A DNA stretch of 17,908 bases from Parcubacteria group bacterium (GCA_002724975.1 PBQF01000072.1:1-17908), one strand, 5' to 3'; shown: positions 6,525-14,479, counted from the first letter of the stretch. The notes: generated by a model from the letters alone, not told the origin. Numbers and translations: made by a program.

Positions 6525-7157
6525 CTAATTAGCCATCACAACCACAAAAACTTTTGCTCCACCATGCTCTAAAATTTCTCTGGCTTCATTGATTGTTGCT
6601 TCGGTTGTCATAACATCATCAATCAGAATGATATTTTTTCCTTCAACCCCTAAACCTATTTCAAAAACTCCTTTAATATTTTCTAACCTCTCTTCTCTTT
6701 TTAATTCAGTTTGTCTTTTTGTATTCTTTATCTTTCTCAATAAGTTAAAATCCGAAGACAGACTACCGCCACTTATTTTTACAATTTCATCAACCAATAA
6801 CTCAACTTGATTATATCCTCGTTCCCTTTTTTCAATATTACTCATAGGCACTGGTACTAAAATCGGATTATTAAAATTTTCAAATAAACTTAAGTCGGAA
6901 ATCTCTTCTAAGAGTTCCGAATAGACTATCTCTGCGAAAATTTTAGTCAATCTTCCATTCCTTTTGTATTTAATTTGCCCAATAGTCTCTTTAACCAGAG
7001 GATTCTTGTACTTAAAAAAAGACAAGACTTTACTTTCGGAACTGAAAGACACTTCTTTGATTGTGTTAAAGTCTCCAAGATTCATTCTCCTGATTTTTCT
7101 TTCGGTTAGACTTGAGGGGAAGACTATTTCAGAGAGGATTTCCCATATTTTGGGCAT
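6525..7157 (-). CDS. ComF-family phosphoribosyltransferase-like protein
   Basis: ComF/GntX proteins combine a zinc-finger N terminus with a type I phosphoribosyltransferase fold and are linked to natural transformation. In this 210-residue protein the family signatures are present: PVPMSNIEKRERGYNQ (102-117), TKRQTEL...ERLENIKGVF (147-165) and the PRPP-binding loop IILIDDVMTTEAT (176-188). The canonical loop is DDVxTTGAT; the glycine is replaced by glutamate. The protein contains no cysteine, so the N-terminal zinc finger of typical ComF is absent and replaced by about 90 unmatched residues. It is divergently transcribed from the pilus operon, which fits a shared role in DNA uptake, although ComF-like genes also occur elsewhere. 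The ATG at 7157 follows a TATAAA box by 8 nt; no Shine-Dalgarno is present. Confidence 0.88.
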   Translation of the reverse strand: MPKIWEILSEIVFPSSLTERKIRRMNLGDFNTIKEVSFSSESKVLSFFKYKNPLVKETIGQIKYKRNGRLTKIFAEIVYSELLEEISDLSLFENFNNPILVPVPMSNIEKRERGYNQVELLVDEIVKISGGSLSSDFNLLRKIKNTKRQTELKREERLENIKGVFEIGLGVEGKNIILIDDVMTTEATINEAREILEHGGAKVFVVVMAN

Positions 7158-7165
7158 AGAATTAA

Positions 7166-7171
7166 TTTATA
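7166..7171 (-). promoter_or_regulatory. -10 box for the comF-like gene
   Basis: TATAAA on the minus strand ends 8 nt before the ATG at 7157, implying a leader of about 1-2 nt. No good -35 is seen. Confidence 0.4.
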
Positions 7172-7174
7172 CGG

Positions 7175-7180
7175 TACAAT
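7175..7180 (+). promoter_or_regulatory. -10 box for the pilM operon
   Basis: TACAAT lies 22 nt before the pilM ATG. A weak TTGGGC at 7150-7155 would be a -35 with a long 19-nt spacer. It sits back to back with the comF -10 box in a 45-bp divergent gap. No Shine-Dalgarno precedes pilM. Confidence 0.4.
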
Positions 7181-7202
7181 TAGGCTGTTAGACTATTAAA
7201 TT

Positions 7203-8327
7203 ATGGCAGGATTTCTGAATAAAATCTTGAGTGGAGCAAAATCCAACAAAAGTGTCTTGGGGGTTGATATTAGCTCCTCTTCTATTAAAGTTGTTCAAAT
7301 TAAGAAAGAGAAAGGTGCAGCCATACTTGAGACATATGGAGAATTGGCTCTTGGCCCATATACAGGTCTTGATAAGGGACAATCAACCAATCTTTCATTG
7401 GAGAAAATAACCGGTGCTCTGAAAGATCTCCTAAAGGAAGCCAATGTTACGACAAAAAATTGTGGGGTGGCTATTCCAATGAGCTCCAGTCTTATAAATC
7501 TTGTAAAGATGCCAGACGTTGGTAAGAAGAGACTCCAAGAAATGGTACCTATTGAAATGAGGAAATATATTCCAGTTCCAATATCCGAAGTCTCGATGGA
7601 CTGGAGAGTTGTCCCAAAAGAATCACAGGCGCCAAATTCTGGAGAAGAAAAACCAGACGAGAAAGATGAAAAAATTAAAAGAATAGATAAAATAGAAATT
7701 TTTGTAGTGGCAATTCATAAGGAGACTATTGAAAATTATACTCAGATTGTCAAAGAGGCTGGATTGAAACCAAGTTTTTTTGAAATTGAAATTTTTAGTA
7801 CTATCAGGACGACCTCTTCCAAACCGGGAGAATCAATTATGATTATTGACTTTGGGGCGGGGACCACGAAAGTTTATATAGTTGAGAGTGGCATAATTAG
7901 AGATTCCCATGTAATTAATAAAGGGTCACAAAATATTTCAGTCTCTCTTTCTAAAGCCCTTGGTGTGAGTATGGCCGAAGCAGAAGATATTAAAAGGGAA
8001 AAAGGATTACTGAAAGACGACCAGCATACCTATCAGGTTTCTTCCTTGGTTGTCGGCGGGGTTCTAAACGAGGCTAACCAAGTTCTTTTGGGTTATCAAA
8101 AAAAGTATAACAAGAATGTTTCAAAGGTTTTTCTAACTGGAGGAGGGTCGATACTAGAAGGATTTGTAGAACTTGCAAATCAAAAAATATCTTCATCGGT
8201 AATCACAAGTGACCCGTTTTCAAGCCTGCAATATCCAGCATTTCTTGAAAAAACATTAAAGCGGGCAGGCCCAGAGTTTGCAGTGGCTATAGGTGTAGCT
8301 TTACGAAAATTAGACGAGTCAGGCTAG
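7203..8327 (+). CDS. pilM: Type IV pilus assembly protein PilM
   Basis: PilM is an actin-like cytoplasmic ATP-binding protein that docks on the N terminus of PilN and links the platform to the motor ATPases. The 374-residue product shows the FtsA/actin-type nucleotide-binding signatures: phosphate-1 GVDISSSSIKVVQI (20-33), phosphate-2 IDFGAGTTKVYIV (215-227) and adenosine motif LTGGGSILEGF (311-321). VKMPDVGKKRLQEMVPIEMRKYIP (101-124) is the PilM-type region in subdomain 1C. A charged insertion rich in Glu/Lys/Asp (about 139-162) is a lineage-specific loop. It is the first gene of the pilus cluster and is followed after 56 bp by pilN. Length is near the usual 350. Confidence 0.95.
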   Translation: MAGFLNKILSGAKSNKSVLGVDISSSSIKVVQIKKEKGAAILETYGELALGPYTGLDKGQSTNLSLEKITGALKDLLKEANVTTKNCGVAIPMSSSLINLVKMPDVGKKRLQEMVPIEMRKYIPVPISEVSMDWRVVPKESQAPNSGEEKPDEKDEKIKRIDKIEIFVVAIHKETIENYTQIVKEAGLKPSFFEIEIFSTIRTTSSKPGESIMIIDFGAGTTKVYIVESGIIRDSHVINKGSQNISVSLSKALGVSMAEAEDIKREKGLLKDDQHTYQVSSLVVGGVLNEANQVLLGYQKKYNKNVSKVFLTGGGSILEGFVELANQKISSSVITSDPFSSLQYPAFLEKTLKRAGPEFAVAIGVALRKLDESG

Positions 8328-8348
8328 TTAATAGTACCCACATTCCTT

Positions 8349-8377
8349 TTGTTTTTTTCCCTTCTTCATAATAAAAT
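8349..8377 (+). promoter_or_regulatory. Internal promoter before pilN, probably leaderless
   Basis: TTGTTT (8349-8354), a 17-nt spacer and TAAAAT (8372-8377) form a reasonable sigma70-type promoter whose -10 ends 6 nt before the pilN ATG. The pilM-pilN gap of 56 bp is the largest inside the pilM-pilC block, consistent with an internal start. Confidence 0.5.
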
Positions 8378-8383
8378 TTAATC

Positions 8384-8971
8384 ATGCTTGACACTTTTGA
8401 CAAAACTTCTTTTATACCGAAAAAGTCATTGGCACCAATTTCTAAAAGGAAACCTTCTATAGGCCTTTATTTTATAATTTCGGTTATTGTTTTCTTGCTA
8501 GCGACTGCCGGTTCCGTTGGGGTTATTGTCTATAAAGCCTATGTAGAAGGTGGAATAGAATCTAAAGCGGTCTCTCTACAAAGGGCCAAAGAGGCTTTTG
8601 ATCCCAGACTAATTGATGATTTATCAAGATTGGACAATAGGATTGAGTCGAGTGGTAATATCCTTTCCTCACATATTGCGCTGACCCCCTTATTTGATTT
8701 ACTGGAAGAGTTAACTTTGAAGAATGTTAGATTTGAACAGTTTGAATTTCTTGTGTTAGATTCTGGTGAAATGACGCTTGTTATGACTGGCGAGGCTGTC
8801 AATCATGCGACTGTTGTCTTACAATCCGATCTTTTGGGACAAAGCAGATTTCTGAAGGACCAAATATTTTCAGATATTAATCCTGATCGTTCTGGCAATA
8901 TTGGTTTTTCTTTGGAGGCCACGGTTGACCCAAGTCTAGTTTCTTTTAGAGGTAATGTAGAAGGTCTTTAA
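8384..8971 (+). CDS. pilN: PilN-like type IV pilus platform protein
   Basis: PilN is a bitopic inner-membrane protein whose short cytoplasmic tail binds PilM and whose periplasmic part pairs with PilO. The 195-residue product has a cytoplasmic tail of about 27 residues, one membrane helix (about 28-51), a predicted coiled coil (55-90) and a ferredoxin-like C-terminal region. The usual INLLP motif that inserts into PilM is replaced by SFIPKKSL near residue 9, which I take to be the CPR equivalent. Identification rests mainly on topology and position between pilM and pilO; residue-level similarity to proteobacterial PilN is low. Its stop is one base from the pilO start, so the two are translationally linked. 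Confidence 0.8.
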   Translation: MLDTFDKTSFIPKKSLAPISKRKPSIGLYFIISVIVFLLATAGSVGVIVYKAYVEGGIESKAVSLQRAKEAFDPRLIDDLSRLDNRIESSGNILSSHIALTPLFDLLEELTLKNVRFEQFEFLVLDSGEMTLVMTGEAVNHATVVLQSDLLGQSRFLKDQIFSDINPDRSGNIGFSLEATVDPSLVSFRGNVEGL

Positions 8972-8972
8972 T

Positions 8973-9512
8973 ATGTCACGACCAATTTTATCAACATCAT
9001 TAATAATTATCGCTGTCATAGCTTTTTTCTCGTTTATTGACCCGACTTATAAGGAGATTAAAGTTTTGAATGCGGAGAGTGCTCAGTTTAATGAAGCATT
9101 AGTACGATCAAAAGAACTTCAAGCTGTCAGAGATAAACTTTTAAGTAGATATAATACTTTTTCAACCGAGGATTTGGACAGGATTGAAAAACTTTTGCCC
9201 GATAATGTTGACAATGTCAGACTTATTCTCGATCTCGATGGCATTGCTTCCAAATACGGGCTCTTGGTAAGGGATGTTTCGATTGCCAAAGACGAAGAGA
9301 GTGAAGAAATAGTTAAAACTGGCGAGCTTTTCGGGGGAATACAGTTAAGTTTTAAGGTAACTGGTCCTTATGAAGAGTTTAAGGATTTTAGTAAAGATTT
9401 AGAGAAGAGTCTAAGAATAGTCGATGTTGAAAGATTGAATCTAAGTCCAACTTCAGCTGACAAGAATTTATTAAATTTCGAAGTAACTATTAAAACCTAT
9501 TGGCTTAAGTAA
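8973..9512 (+). CDS. pilO: PilO-like type IV pilus platform protein
   Basis: PilO forms heterodimers with PilN around the platform and regulates pilus dynamics. The 179-residue product has a very short cytoplasmic end, a membrane helix at about 5-22, a coiled coil (about 28-60), and a C-terminal ferredoxin-like domain with KLLPDNVDNVRLILDLDGIASKYGL, the pattern 'LP...L..l...A...GL' that is typical of PilO. SFKVTGPYEEFKDFSKDLEKSLRIVDVERLNL is the conserved second half. It starts 1 nt after pilN and ends 2 nt before the next gene. No Shine-Dalgarno is present, so translational coupling is likely. Confidence 0.85.
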   Translation: MSRPILSTSLIIIAVIAFFSFIDPTYKEIKVLNAESAQFNEALVRSKELQAVRDKLLSRYNTFSTEDLDRIEKLLPDNVDNVRLILDLDGIASKYGLLVRDVSIAKDEESEEIVKTGELFGGIQLSFKVTGPYEEFKDFSKDLEKSLRIVDVERLNLSPTSADKNLLNFEVTIKTYWLK

Positions 9513-9514
9513 TT

Positions 9515-9880
9515 ATGAAAGAATTTTTTGCTAAATATAAGAATATTGCTCTGGTAATAATTATTGCACTTGCTGGGTACTCCCTTTATAGCGCGTTTTT
9601 TGCCGGAAGAGGTGACAGGGGTTCTTTATTGAGTACTAGACCGGGCGTGAGCGAAGAGGATGTTCTTATTGGTAAGGAATTTTTAACTACCCTTCTTGAG
9701 CTTCGTTCCCTAGACCTTGATGAAAGTATTTTTAGTGACGAATCATTTACCGCACTTGAAGACTTCAGTCAGGAGGTTGAGCCACAACCAGCGGGAAGAC
9801 CAAATCCTTTCAGGGAAATAGGTAGTGACCCTGTTATACCGAATGTCCCAGAAGATACGTCTGTCGATGATGGTGTTTAG
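9515..9880 (+). CDS. Small bitopic protein in the PilP position
   Basis: This 121-residue protein has one N-terminal membrane helix (about 11-29) and an otherwise hydrophilic, acidic extracytoplasmic tail. The central part, FTALEDFSQEVEPQPAGRPNPFREIG, ends in a RPNPF motif that resembles the (R)DPF stretch with which lipoprotein PilP clamps the PilN-PilO dimer. It has no lipobox and no PilP beta-domain, so it would be membrane-anchored by its helix and lack the secretin-binding part, as expected where no outer-membrane secretin exists. The C-terminal 20 residues are Pro/Asp-rich and probably disordered. It lies 2 nt after pilO and 17 nt before pilB. The PilP comparison is inference from position, topology and one short motif. 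Confidence 0.75.
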   Translation: MKEFFAKYKNIALVIIIALAGYSLYSAFFAGRGDRGSLLSTRPGVSEEDVLIGKEFLTTLLELRSLDLDESIFSDESFTALEDFSQEVEPQPAGRPNPFREIGSDPVIPNVPEDTSVDDGV

Positions 9881-9897
9881 AATTAAATTATTTTTTG

Positions 9898-11631
9898 ATG
9901 GGCTTTCTTGATGTTCTTATTAAAAAAGGTCTTCTAAAGGAAGGCAATATATCTGAAATAGAGCGTGAAGCCAATGAAAACTCAAGAAGTCTTGAGTCTG
10001 TTTTAATTTCAAAAGGAGTAGGTCCGAAGGATATTTTAGAATCAAAAGGTGAATATTTTAGTATTCCTGTTAAAACATTAGGAAACAAAAAAGTTCCGTT
10101 TAAAATTTTAAAAATGATTCCAGAGTCTTCAGCTATCCATTACAAATTTGTCCCAATTGGCATGACAGATGGTGTTTTAGAGGTTGGAGTTGTTGATCCA
10201 GACAACATCGAAGCCAGAGATGCACTACAGTTTATTTCATCAAAGAATAAGATTCCTTATAAAATATTTTTAATTTCAGAACTGGACTTTGGTAATACCA
10301 TTGATACCTACAAAGGTCTTCATGGAGAAGTTTCGAAAGCTCTGACTGAGCTTGAAACAGAAATAAGTGAAAGTGAAGCTAGAAAAGGCGAGGAAGTTGG
10401 CAAGGAAGTTAAGACCAAGCTTATTGAAGATGCTCCGGCGAGTAAAATTGTAGCCACAATTTTGAGATATGCTACTGAAGGCAAAGCCTCAGATGTTCAT
10501 ATTGAACCGATGGATGAAAATGTCCGTGTCAGATTTAGAGTTGACGGAGAGATGTCTACTAGCTTGGTTTTACCCAAGAATGTTTTAGACCCAGTTGTTG
10601 CCAGGATTAAAGTTTTGTCAAACATGAGACTTGATGAAAAAAGGAAACCTCAAGACGGAAGATTTCTAGCCCATATTTCTGGTAGGAAAATTGATTTTAG
10701 AGTCTCAACTTTCCCCACTTATTATGGTGAAAAAGTTGTGATGAGGATTTTAGACTCAGAAAAGGGTGTTCTTGGACTTGATAATATAGGATTAAGTAAA
10801 AGAAACCTTGATTTAATAAAGGACGCAATTAAAAGGCCTTATGGCATGATTTTAATTTCTGGGCCGACAGGTTCTGGTAAAACCACCACTCTTTATTCAA
10901 TGCTTCAGGAGCTCAACAGGGAAAAGAAAAACGTCCTCTCTCTTGAAGATCCAATTGAATATAATATTGAAGGAGTAAGCCAATCACAGGTAAAGCCTAA
11001 AATTGGGTACACTTTTGCCACAGGACTTCGGACTACTCTTCGTCAGGACCCTGACATTATCATGGTTGGTGAAATTAGGGATAAAGAAACTGCTGCCCTG
11101 GCTGTTCAGGCGGCATTAACTGGACATCTTGTTCTTTCGACAATTCATACCAATAATGCAGTTGGAGTTATTCCGAGACTGGTTGATATGGGAATTGACC
11201 CATACTTAATTACACCAACTTTAATTTTAGCCATTGCCCAACGACTTGTTAGTACTCTTTGTGTTGACACAGGCAAGGAGAGGGAACTTGATGCCAGTTT
11301 AAAAGCTATGCTTGATAAGCAATTTGCAGATTTGCCTGTGGGATTTAAGAAGGAAGTAAATGCCATCAAAAGCGTTTACGAGTTGGAACCCACTGGTAGT
11401 TGTCCAACAGGTACAAGGGGCAGAATGGCGGTCGTTGAAGTTCTAAAGATGGATAGGGATCTGGAAAAGACTATTTTAACCAATCCAATTGAACAGGAAA
11501 TTAAGAGTCAAGCCAGAAAACAAGGGATGCTGACTATGCTTGAGGACGCTATCCTAAAATCGTCCCAGAAACTTGTTCCATTTAAAGAGGTGAATAAATT
11601 AAGGGCTGGTACAGATGATATTATTGTTTAG
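9898..11631 (+). CDS. pilB: Type IV pilus extension ATPase PilB
   Basis: PilB is the hexameric cytoplasmic motor that drives pilin polymerisation through PilC. The 577-residue product has an N-terminal MshEN-type domain (about 1-140), a linker, and a GspE/PilB core with Walker A GPTGSGKT (322-329), Asp box LEDPIEY (349-355), Walker B DIIMVGEIRD (386-395) and His box TGHLVLSTIHTN (408-419). The tetracysteine zinc site found in most PilB/GspE is degraded: only TLCV and GSCPTGTRGR remain, with one Cys each. The catalytic core is intact, and the lack of this site is a lineage feature, not a frameshift. ATG 9898 is preferred to the TTG one codon earlier. It is followed by a short gap and the response regulator. 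Confidence 0.97.
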   Translation: MGFLDVLIKKGLLKEGNISEIEREANENSRSLESVLISKGVGPKDILESKGEYFSIPVKTLGNKKVPFKILKMIPESSAIHYKFVPIGMTDGVLEVGVVDPDNIEARDALQFISSKNKIPYKIFLISELDFGNTIDTYKGLHGEVSKALTELETEISESEARKGEEVGKEVKTKLIEDAPASKIVATILRYATEGKASDVHIEPMDENVRVRFRVDGEMSTSLVLPKNVLDPVVARIKVLSNMRLDEKRKPQDGRFLAHISGRKIDFRVSTFPTYYGEKVVMRILDSEKGVLGLDNIGLSKRNLDLIKDAIKRPYGMILISGPTGSGKTTTLYSMLQELNREKKNVLSLEDPIEYNIEGVSQSQVKPKIGYTFATGLRTTLRQDPDIIMVGEIRDKETAALAVQAALTGHLVLSTIHTNNAVGVIPRLVDMGIDPYLITPTLILAIAQRLVSTLCVDTGKERELDASLKAMLDKQFADLPVGFKKEVNAIKSVYELEPTGSCPTGTRGRMAVVEVLKMDRDLEKTILTNPIEQEIKSQARKQGMLTMLEDAILKSSQKLVPFKEVNKLRAGTDDIIV

Positions 11632-11671
11632 GTAGTTATTTTGGTTTCTTTATTATAAAATTTTAATAATT

Positions 11672-12064
11672 ATGTCGGATAAAAATACCTACAAATTTTT
11701 AATCGTAGATGATGATGAATTTTTACTGGATGTTTATTCAGTAAAATTTAGGGAAGTTGGCCATACTGTCGATACTGCTTTTGGTGGAGAAGAGGCGTTG
11801 GAAAAAATAAAAAAAGGGGGCGATTATGACGCTATAATTTTAGACATTGTTATGCCCGGGGTGGACGGTTTTGAGTTTTTATCAAGACTCCGCAAGGGAA
11901 ATCTAGCTGAGAATGCTGCTGTAATAGTTTTAACCAACCATGGGTATAGTAAAGATATAGAAAAAGCTAAAGAATTTAATATTGATGGATACATTGTTAA
12001 AGCCAGCACCATTCCATCAGAAGTTTTGGCAGAAGTTTTAAAAATCGTAAGTAGCAAATTATGA
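11672..12064 (+). CDS. Single-domain response regulator (CheY-like), pilus-associated
   Basis: The 130-residue product is a stand-alone receiver domain. The acidic pocket (D13-D15), phospho-acceptor D58 in IILDIVMPGVDGFEF, the switch Thr88 in VIVLTNHG and the conserved Lys110 are all present, so it should be phosphorylated by a histidine kinase. No output domain exists. It lies between the two motor ATPases, 40 nt after pilB and overlapping pilT by 4 nt (ATGA), which implies coupled translation with the retraction motor. By analogy with PilG/PilH and CheY-type regulators of twitching, it probably modulates extension versus retraction. The kinase is not in this window. A TATAAA box 12 nt before the start could give a separate, short-leader transcript. 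Confidence 0.93.
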   Translation: MSDKNTYKFLIVDDDEFLLDVYSVKFREVGHTVDTAFGGEEALEKIKKGGDYDAIILDIVMPGVDGFEFLSRLRKGNLAENAAVIVLTNHGYSKDIEKAKEFNIDGYIVKASTIPSEVLAEVLKIVSSKL

Positions 12065-13125
12065 CAGACCATAAGGCATTTTTAGAAAGACTTATTTCTA
12101 CCGTCATTAAAGAAGGGGGTTCGGACCTTCACCTTTCTGAAGGAAGACATCCATCAATTAGGGTTTCAGGAGATTTAGTTCCACTACAAAAGGAAGCCGT
12201 CTTAACCAAAGAGGATACGCTTGGGCTTCTTTCAGAACTTTTAACGGAGGAAGAAAAAGAAGATTTTTTAACTAATAAAGAAAAAGACTTTTCTTATTCT
12301 TATGGTAATGAAGCAAGACTTCGATGTAATGCTTTTTTTCAGGGAGGAAATATAAGTGTAGCTCTGAGGCTTATCCCGAGAGTTATTAAGTCCATAGAAG
12401 ATTTGAATTTACCTCCAATTCTGAATTCTTTTTCAGAAAGAAACCAAGGTTTCTTTCTAGTTGTTGGCCCAGTTGGTCAAGGTAAGAGCACCACTTTGGC
12501 GTCAATGCTTGAAAATATAAATGTAAACAGGTCCGAGCACATTTTGACAATCGAAGATCCCATTGAATATATTTTTGACCAGAAAAAATCAATTATTGAC
12601 CAAAGGGAGGTTGGTATAGATACAAAAAGTTTTACTGGAGCTCTTAATAGGATGTTCAGGCAGGATATCAATGTTGCAATGATAGGAGAAATGAGGGACA
12701 GAAATACTATTGAGACTGCTGTAACTGCAGCTGAAACTGGTCATTTGATTTTCTCCACTCTTCATACTAATAATGCTTCACAAACTATAGACAGGATTAT
12801 TGATTCTTTTGATAGTCTGGAGCAAGTGCAGATTAGAGCACAGTTGGCTTCCAGCTTAATGGGGGTTTTCTCTCAAAGGTTGGTTAAAAGGATATCAGGC
12901 GGCATGATTCCCGCCTATGAACTTTTAATAAATAACAAAGCAGTAGCAAATTTGATTAGGGAATCAAGGACACATGAAATTGACGGCTTAATTGAGATAA
13001 GCAGTGATCTTGGAATGATGAGCATGGAGAGATCTTTAGCTAATCTTGTTCAGAAAGGTGAAGTTACTCTTGAAGAGGCTCGAATCCATTCATTAAATCC
13101 AGCTCTTCTGGATAAGCTTCTATAA
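12061..13125 (+). CDS. pilT: Type IV pilus retraction ATPase PilT
   Basis: PilT powers pilus retraction, twitching and DNA uptake. The 354-residue product has an N-terminal PAS-like domain (1-100) beginning with the PilT signature GGSDLHLSEGRHPSIRVSGDL. The core has Walker A GPVGQGKS (136-143), Asp box IEDPIEYIF (164-172), Walker B VAMIGEMRD (205-213), His box TGHLIFSTLHTNNA (226-239), and a C-terminal VANLIRESRTHEID that corresponds to the AIRNLIRE motif required for retraction. Walker A has Gln where Ser is usual (GPTGSGKS). Length and domain order are those of PilT rather than PilB or PilU. It overlaps the response regulator by 4 nt and ends 3 nt before pilC, so it belongs to the same transcript. 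Confidence 0.93.
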   Translation: MTDHKAFLERLISTVIKEGGSDLHLSEGRHPSIRVSGDLVPLQKEAVLTKEDTLGLLSELLTEEEKEDFLTNKEKDFSYSYGNEARLRCNAFFQGGNISVALRLIPRVIKSIEDLNLPPILNSFSERNQGFFLVVGPVGQGKSTTLASMLENINVNRSEHILTIEDPIEYIFDQKKSIIDQREVGIDTKSFTGALNRMFRQDINVAMIGEMRDRNTIETAVTAAETGHLIFSTLHTNNASQTIDRIIDSFDSLEQVQIRAQLASSLMGVFSQRLVKRISGGMIPAYELLINNKAVANLIRESRTHEIDGLIEISSDLGMMSMERSLANLVQKGEVTLEEARIHSLNPALLDKLL

Positions 13126-13128
13126 AAA

Positions 13129-14334
13129 ATGATTTTTAAATATAAAGTAATAGACGATAAGGGACAAGAAAGAGAAGGGACAATAGACGCAATCTCTCAA
13201 GATGTTGCTATTATTTCCCTCCAAGGCAGGGGATTTGTTGTTTCTTCTATTACTTCAGCTGATAAGACTTCATTTTTAAGTAGGATTATAACTATCTTAA
13301 ACCCAGTCAAATCGAAGGAAATTGTTATTCTGTCAAGACAAATTGCCACTCTCTTTGACGCCCAAGTCTCAGCTTTAAGGGTTTTCAGGCTTCTAGCCGG
13401 AGAATCGGAGAGCCCGATTTTAAGAACATCTCTTTCCCAAGTGGCTGATGATTTACAAGGCGGAAGTTCAATCTCAAAAGCTCTGGCGAGACACCCAAAG
13501 ATTTTCTCGCCGTTTTATACAAACATGGTTAGAGCTGGAGAGGAGTCTGGGAAACTCGACCAAATTTTTGGTTATCTTGCTGATTATCTAGAACGAACAC
13601 ACAAAGTTAGTTCCAAAGCCAGGAATGCTTTAATTTACCCAGCGTTTATTGTATTTACCTTTGTGGTAGTTATGATTCTGATGTTTACAATGGTTATTCC
13701 TAGGGTTAGCTCGATTCTACTGGAAGCGGGACAGGAAATACCAATTTATACAAAAATTGTTATGGGTGTCAGTTCCATTTTAGTAAATTATGGAGTTTTT
13801 CTTTTGATTCTTCTTGTTGTCGGCACATTTTTCCTTGTTAGATTCGCCAGAACAGTAGGCGGTAATAGGTATTTTTCAAATCTCCAATTAACAATTCCTT
13901 ATATCGGTGGTCTATATAAAAAATTATATCTTGCCAGAATTTCAGAGAACATGAATACCATGCTCTCTTCTGGTATATCAATGGTTAATGCTTTGGAGAT
14001 AACATCAACCGTTATTGATAATAATAAATACAAGGAGATTCTTAAAAAATCAGTTGAATCAGTCAAAGCTGGTTCTTCAGTATCGGAATCTTTGTCTGGT
14101 CATTCAGAAGTTCCTAATATCATGGTCCAAATGATTAAAGTTGGGGAAGAAACGGGTAAAATAGGAGAAGTTTTAAAGACTCTTGCAGGTTTTTATGCGA
14201 GAGAAGTTGATACAGCAGTTGATACATTGGTTAATTTGATTGAACCGGTAATGATTGTCTTTTTAGGTTTTAGTGTGGGACTTATTTTAACTTCTGTTTT
14301 GGTACCAATCTACAATATTTCCTCGGCAGTTTAG
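13129..14334 (+). CDS. pilC: Type IV pilus inner-membrane platform protein PilC
   Basis: PilC is the GspF-family integral membrane protein on which PilB and PilT act to insert or remove pilins. The 401-residue product has a short N-terminal domain, two homologous cytoplasmic T2SSF domains (about 65-190 and 267-393) with the repeated pattern LARQI.TL..A/LS.G, GSS.S.AL/SL, MVRAGEESGKLD and MIKVGEETGKIG, and three membrane helices (about 170-192, 215-238 and 370-396). It starts 3 nt after pilT with no ribosome binding site. It is the last gene of the block before a 272-bp gap to pilA, and no clear terminator follows it. Confidence 0.96.
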   Translation: MIFKYKVIDDKGQEREGTIDAISQDVAIISLQGRGFVVSSITSADKTSFLSRIITILNPVKSKEIVILSRQIATLFDAQVSALRVFRLLAGESESPILRTSLSQVADDLQGGSSISKALARHPKIFSPFYTNMVRAGEESGKLDQIFGYLADYLERTHKVSSKARNALIYPAFIVFTFVVVMILMFTMVIPRVSSILLEAGQEIPIYTKIVMGVSSILVNYGVFLLILLVVGTFFLVRFARTVGGNRYFSNLQLTIPYIGGLYKKLYLARISENMNTMLSSGISMVNALEITSTVIDNNKYKEILKKSVESVKAGSSVSESLSGHSEVPNIMVQMIKVGEETGKIGEVLKTLAGFYAREVDTAVDTLVNLIEPVMIVFLGFSVGLILTSVLVPIYNISSAV

Positions 14335-14345
14335 AAGAAATAGTC

Positions 14346-14457
14346 ATTATTCCCTAAATTTCCCCGTGAGAAAACATTTTGCAGGCTCAGTTGGCTTGGT
14401 TTCTGCGTAGCAGGACGATTGAGCTGGGAATAGTACAGAACCTCACTGGAGATTCTG
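14346..14457 (+). other. Candidate structured RNA or 3'/5' UTR element between pilC and pilA
   Basis: No convincing gene occupies this part of the 272-bp gap. Three helices fold without conflict: P1 ATTATTCCC (14346-14354) with GGGAATAGT (14426-14434); P2 GCTCAGTT (14385-14392) with GATTGAGC (14417-14424), which encloses hairpin TTCTGC-GTA-GCAGGA (14401-14415); and P3 CAGAACCTC-ACTG-GAGATTCTG (14436-14457, one mismatch). P1 encloses P2, and P3 stacks next to P1. I cannot match it to a known riboswitch or sRNA class. Strand is uncertain but the plus orientation would place it after pilC and before pilA. Confidence 0.4.
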
Positions 14458-14479
14458 ATGCGTGTTTTTGAGGAGAAAA

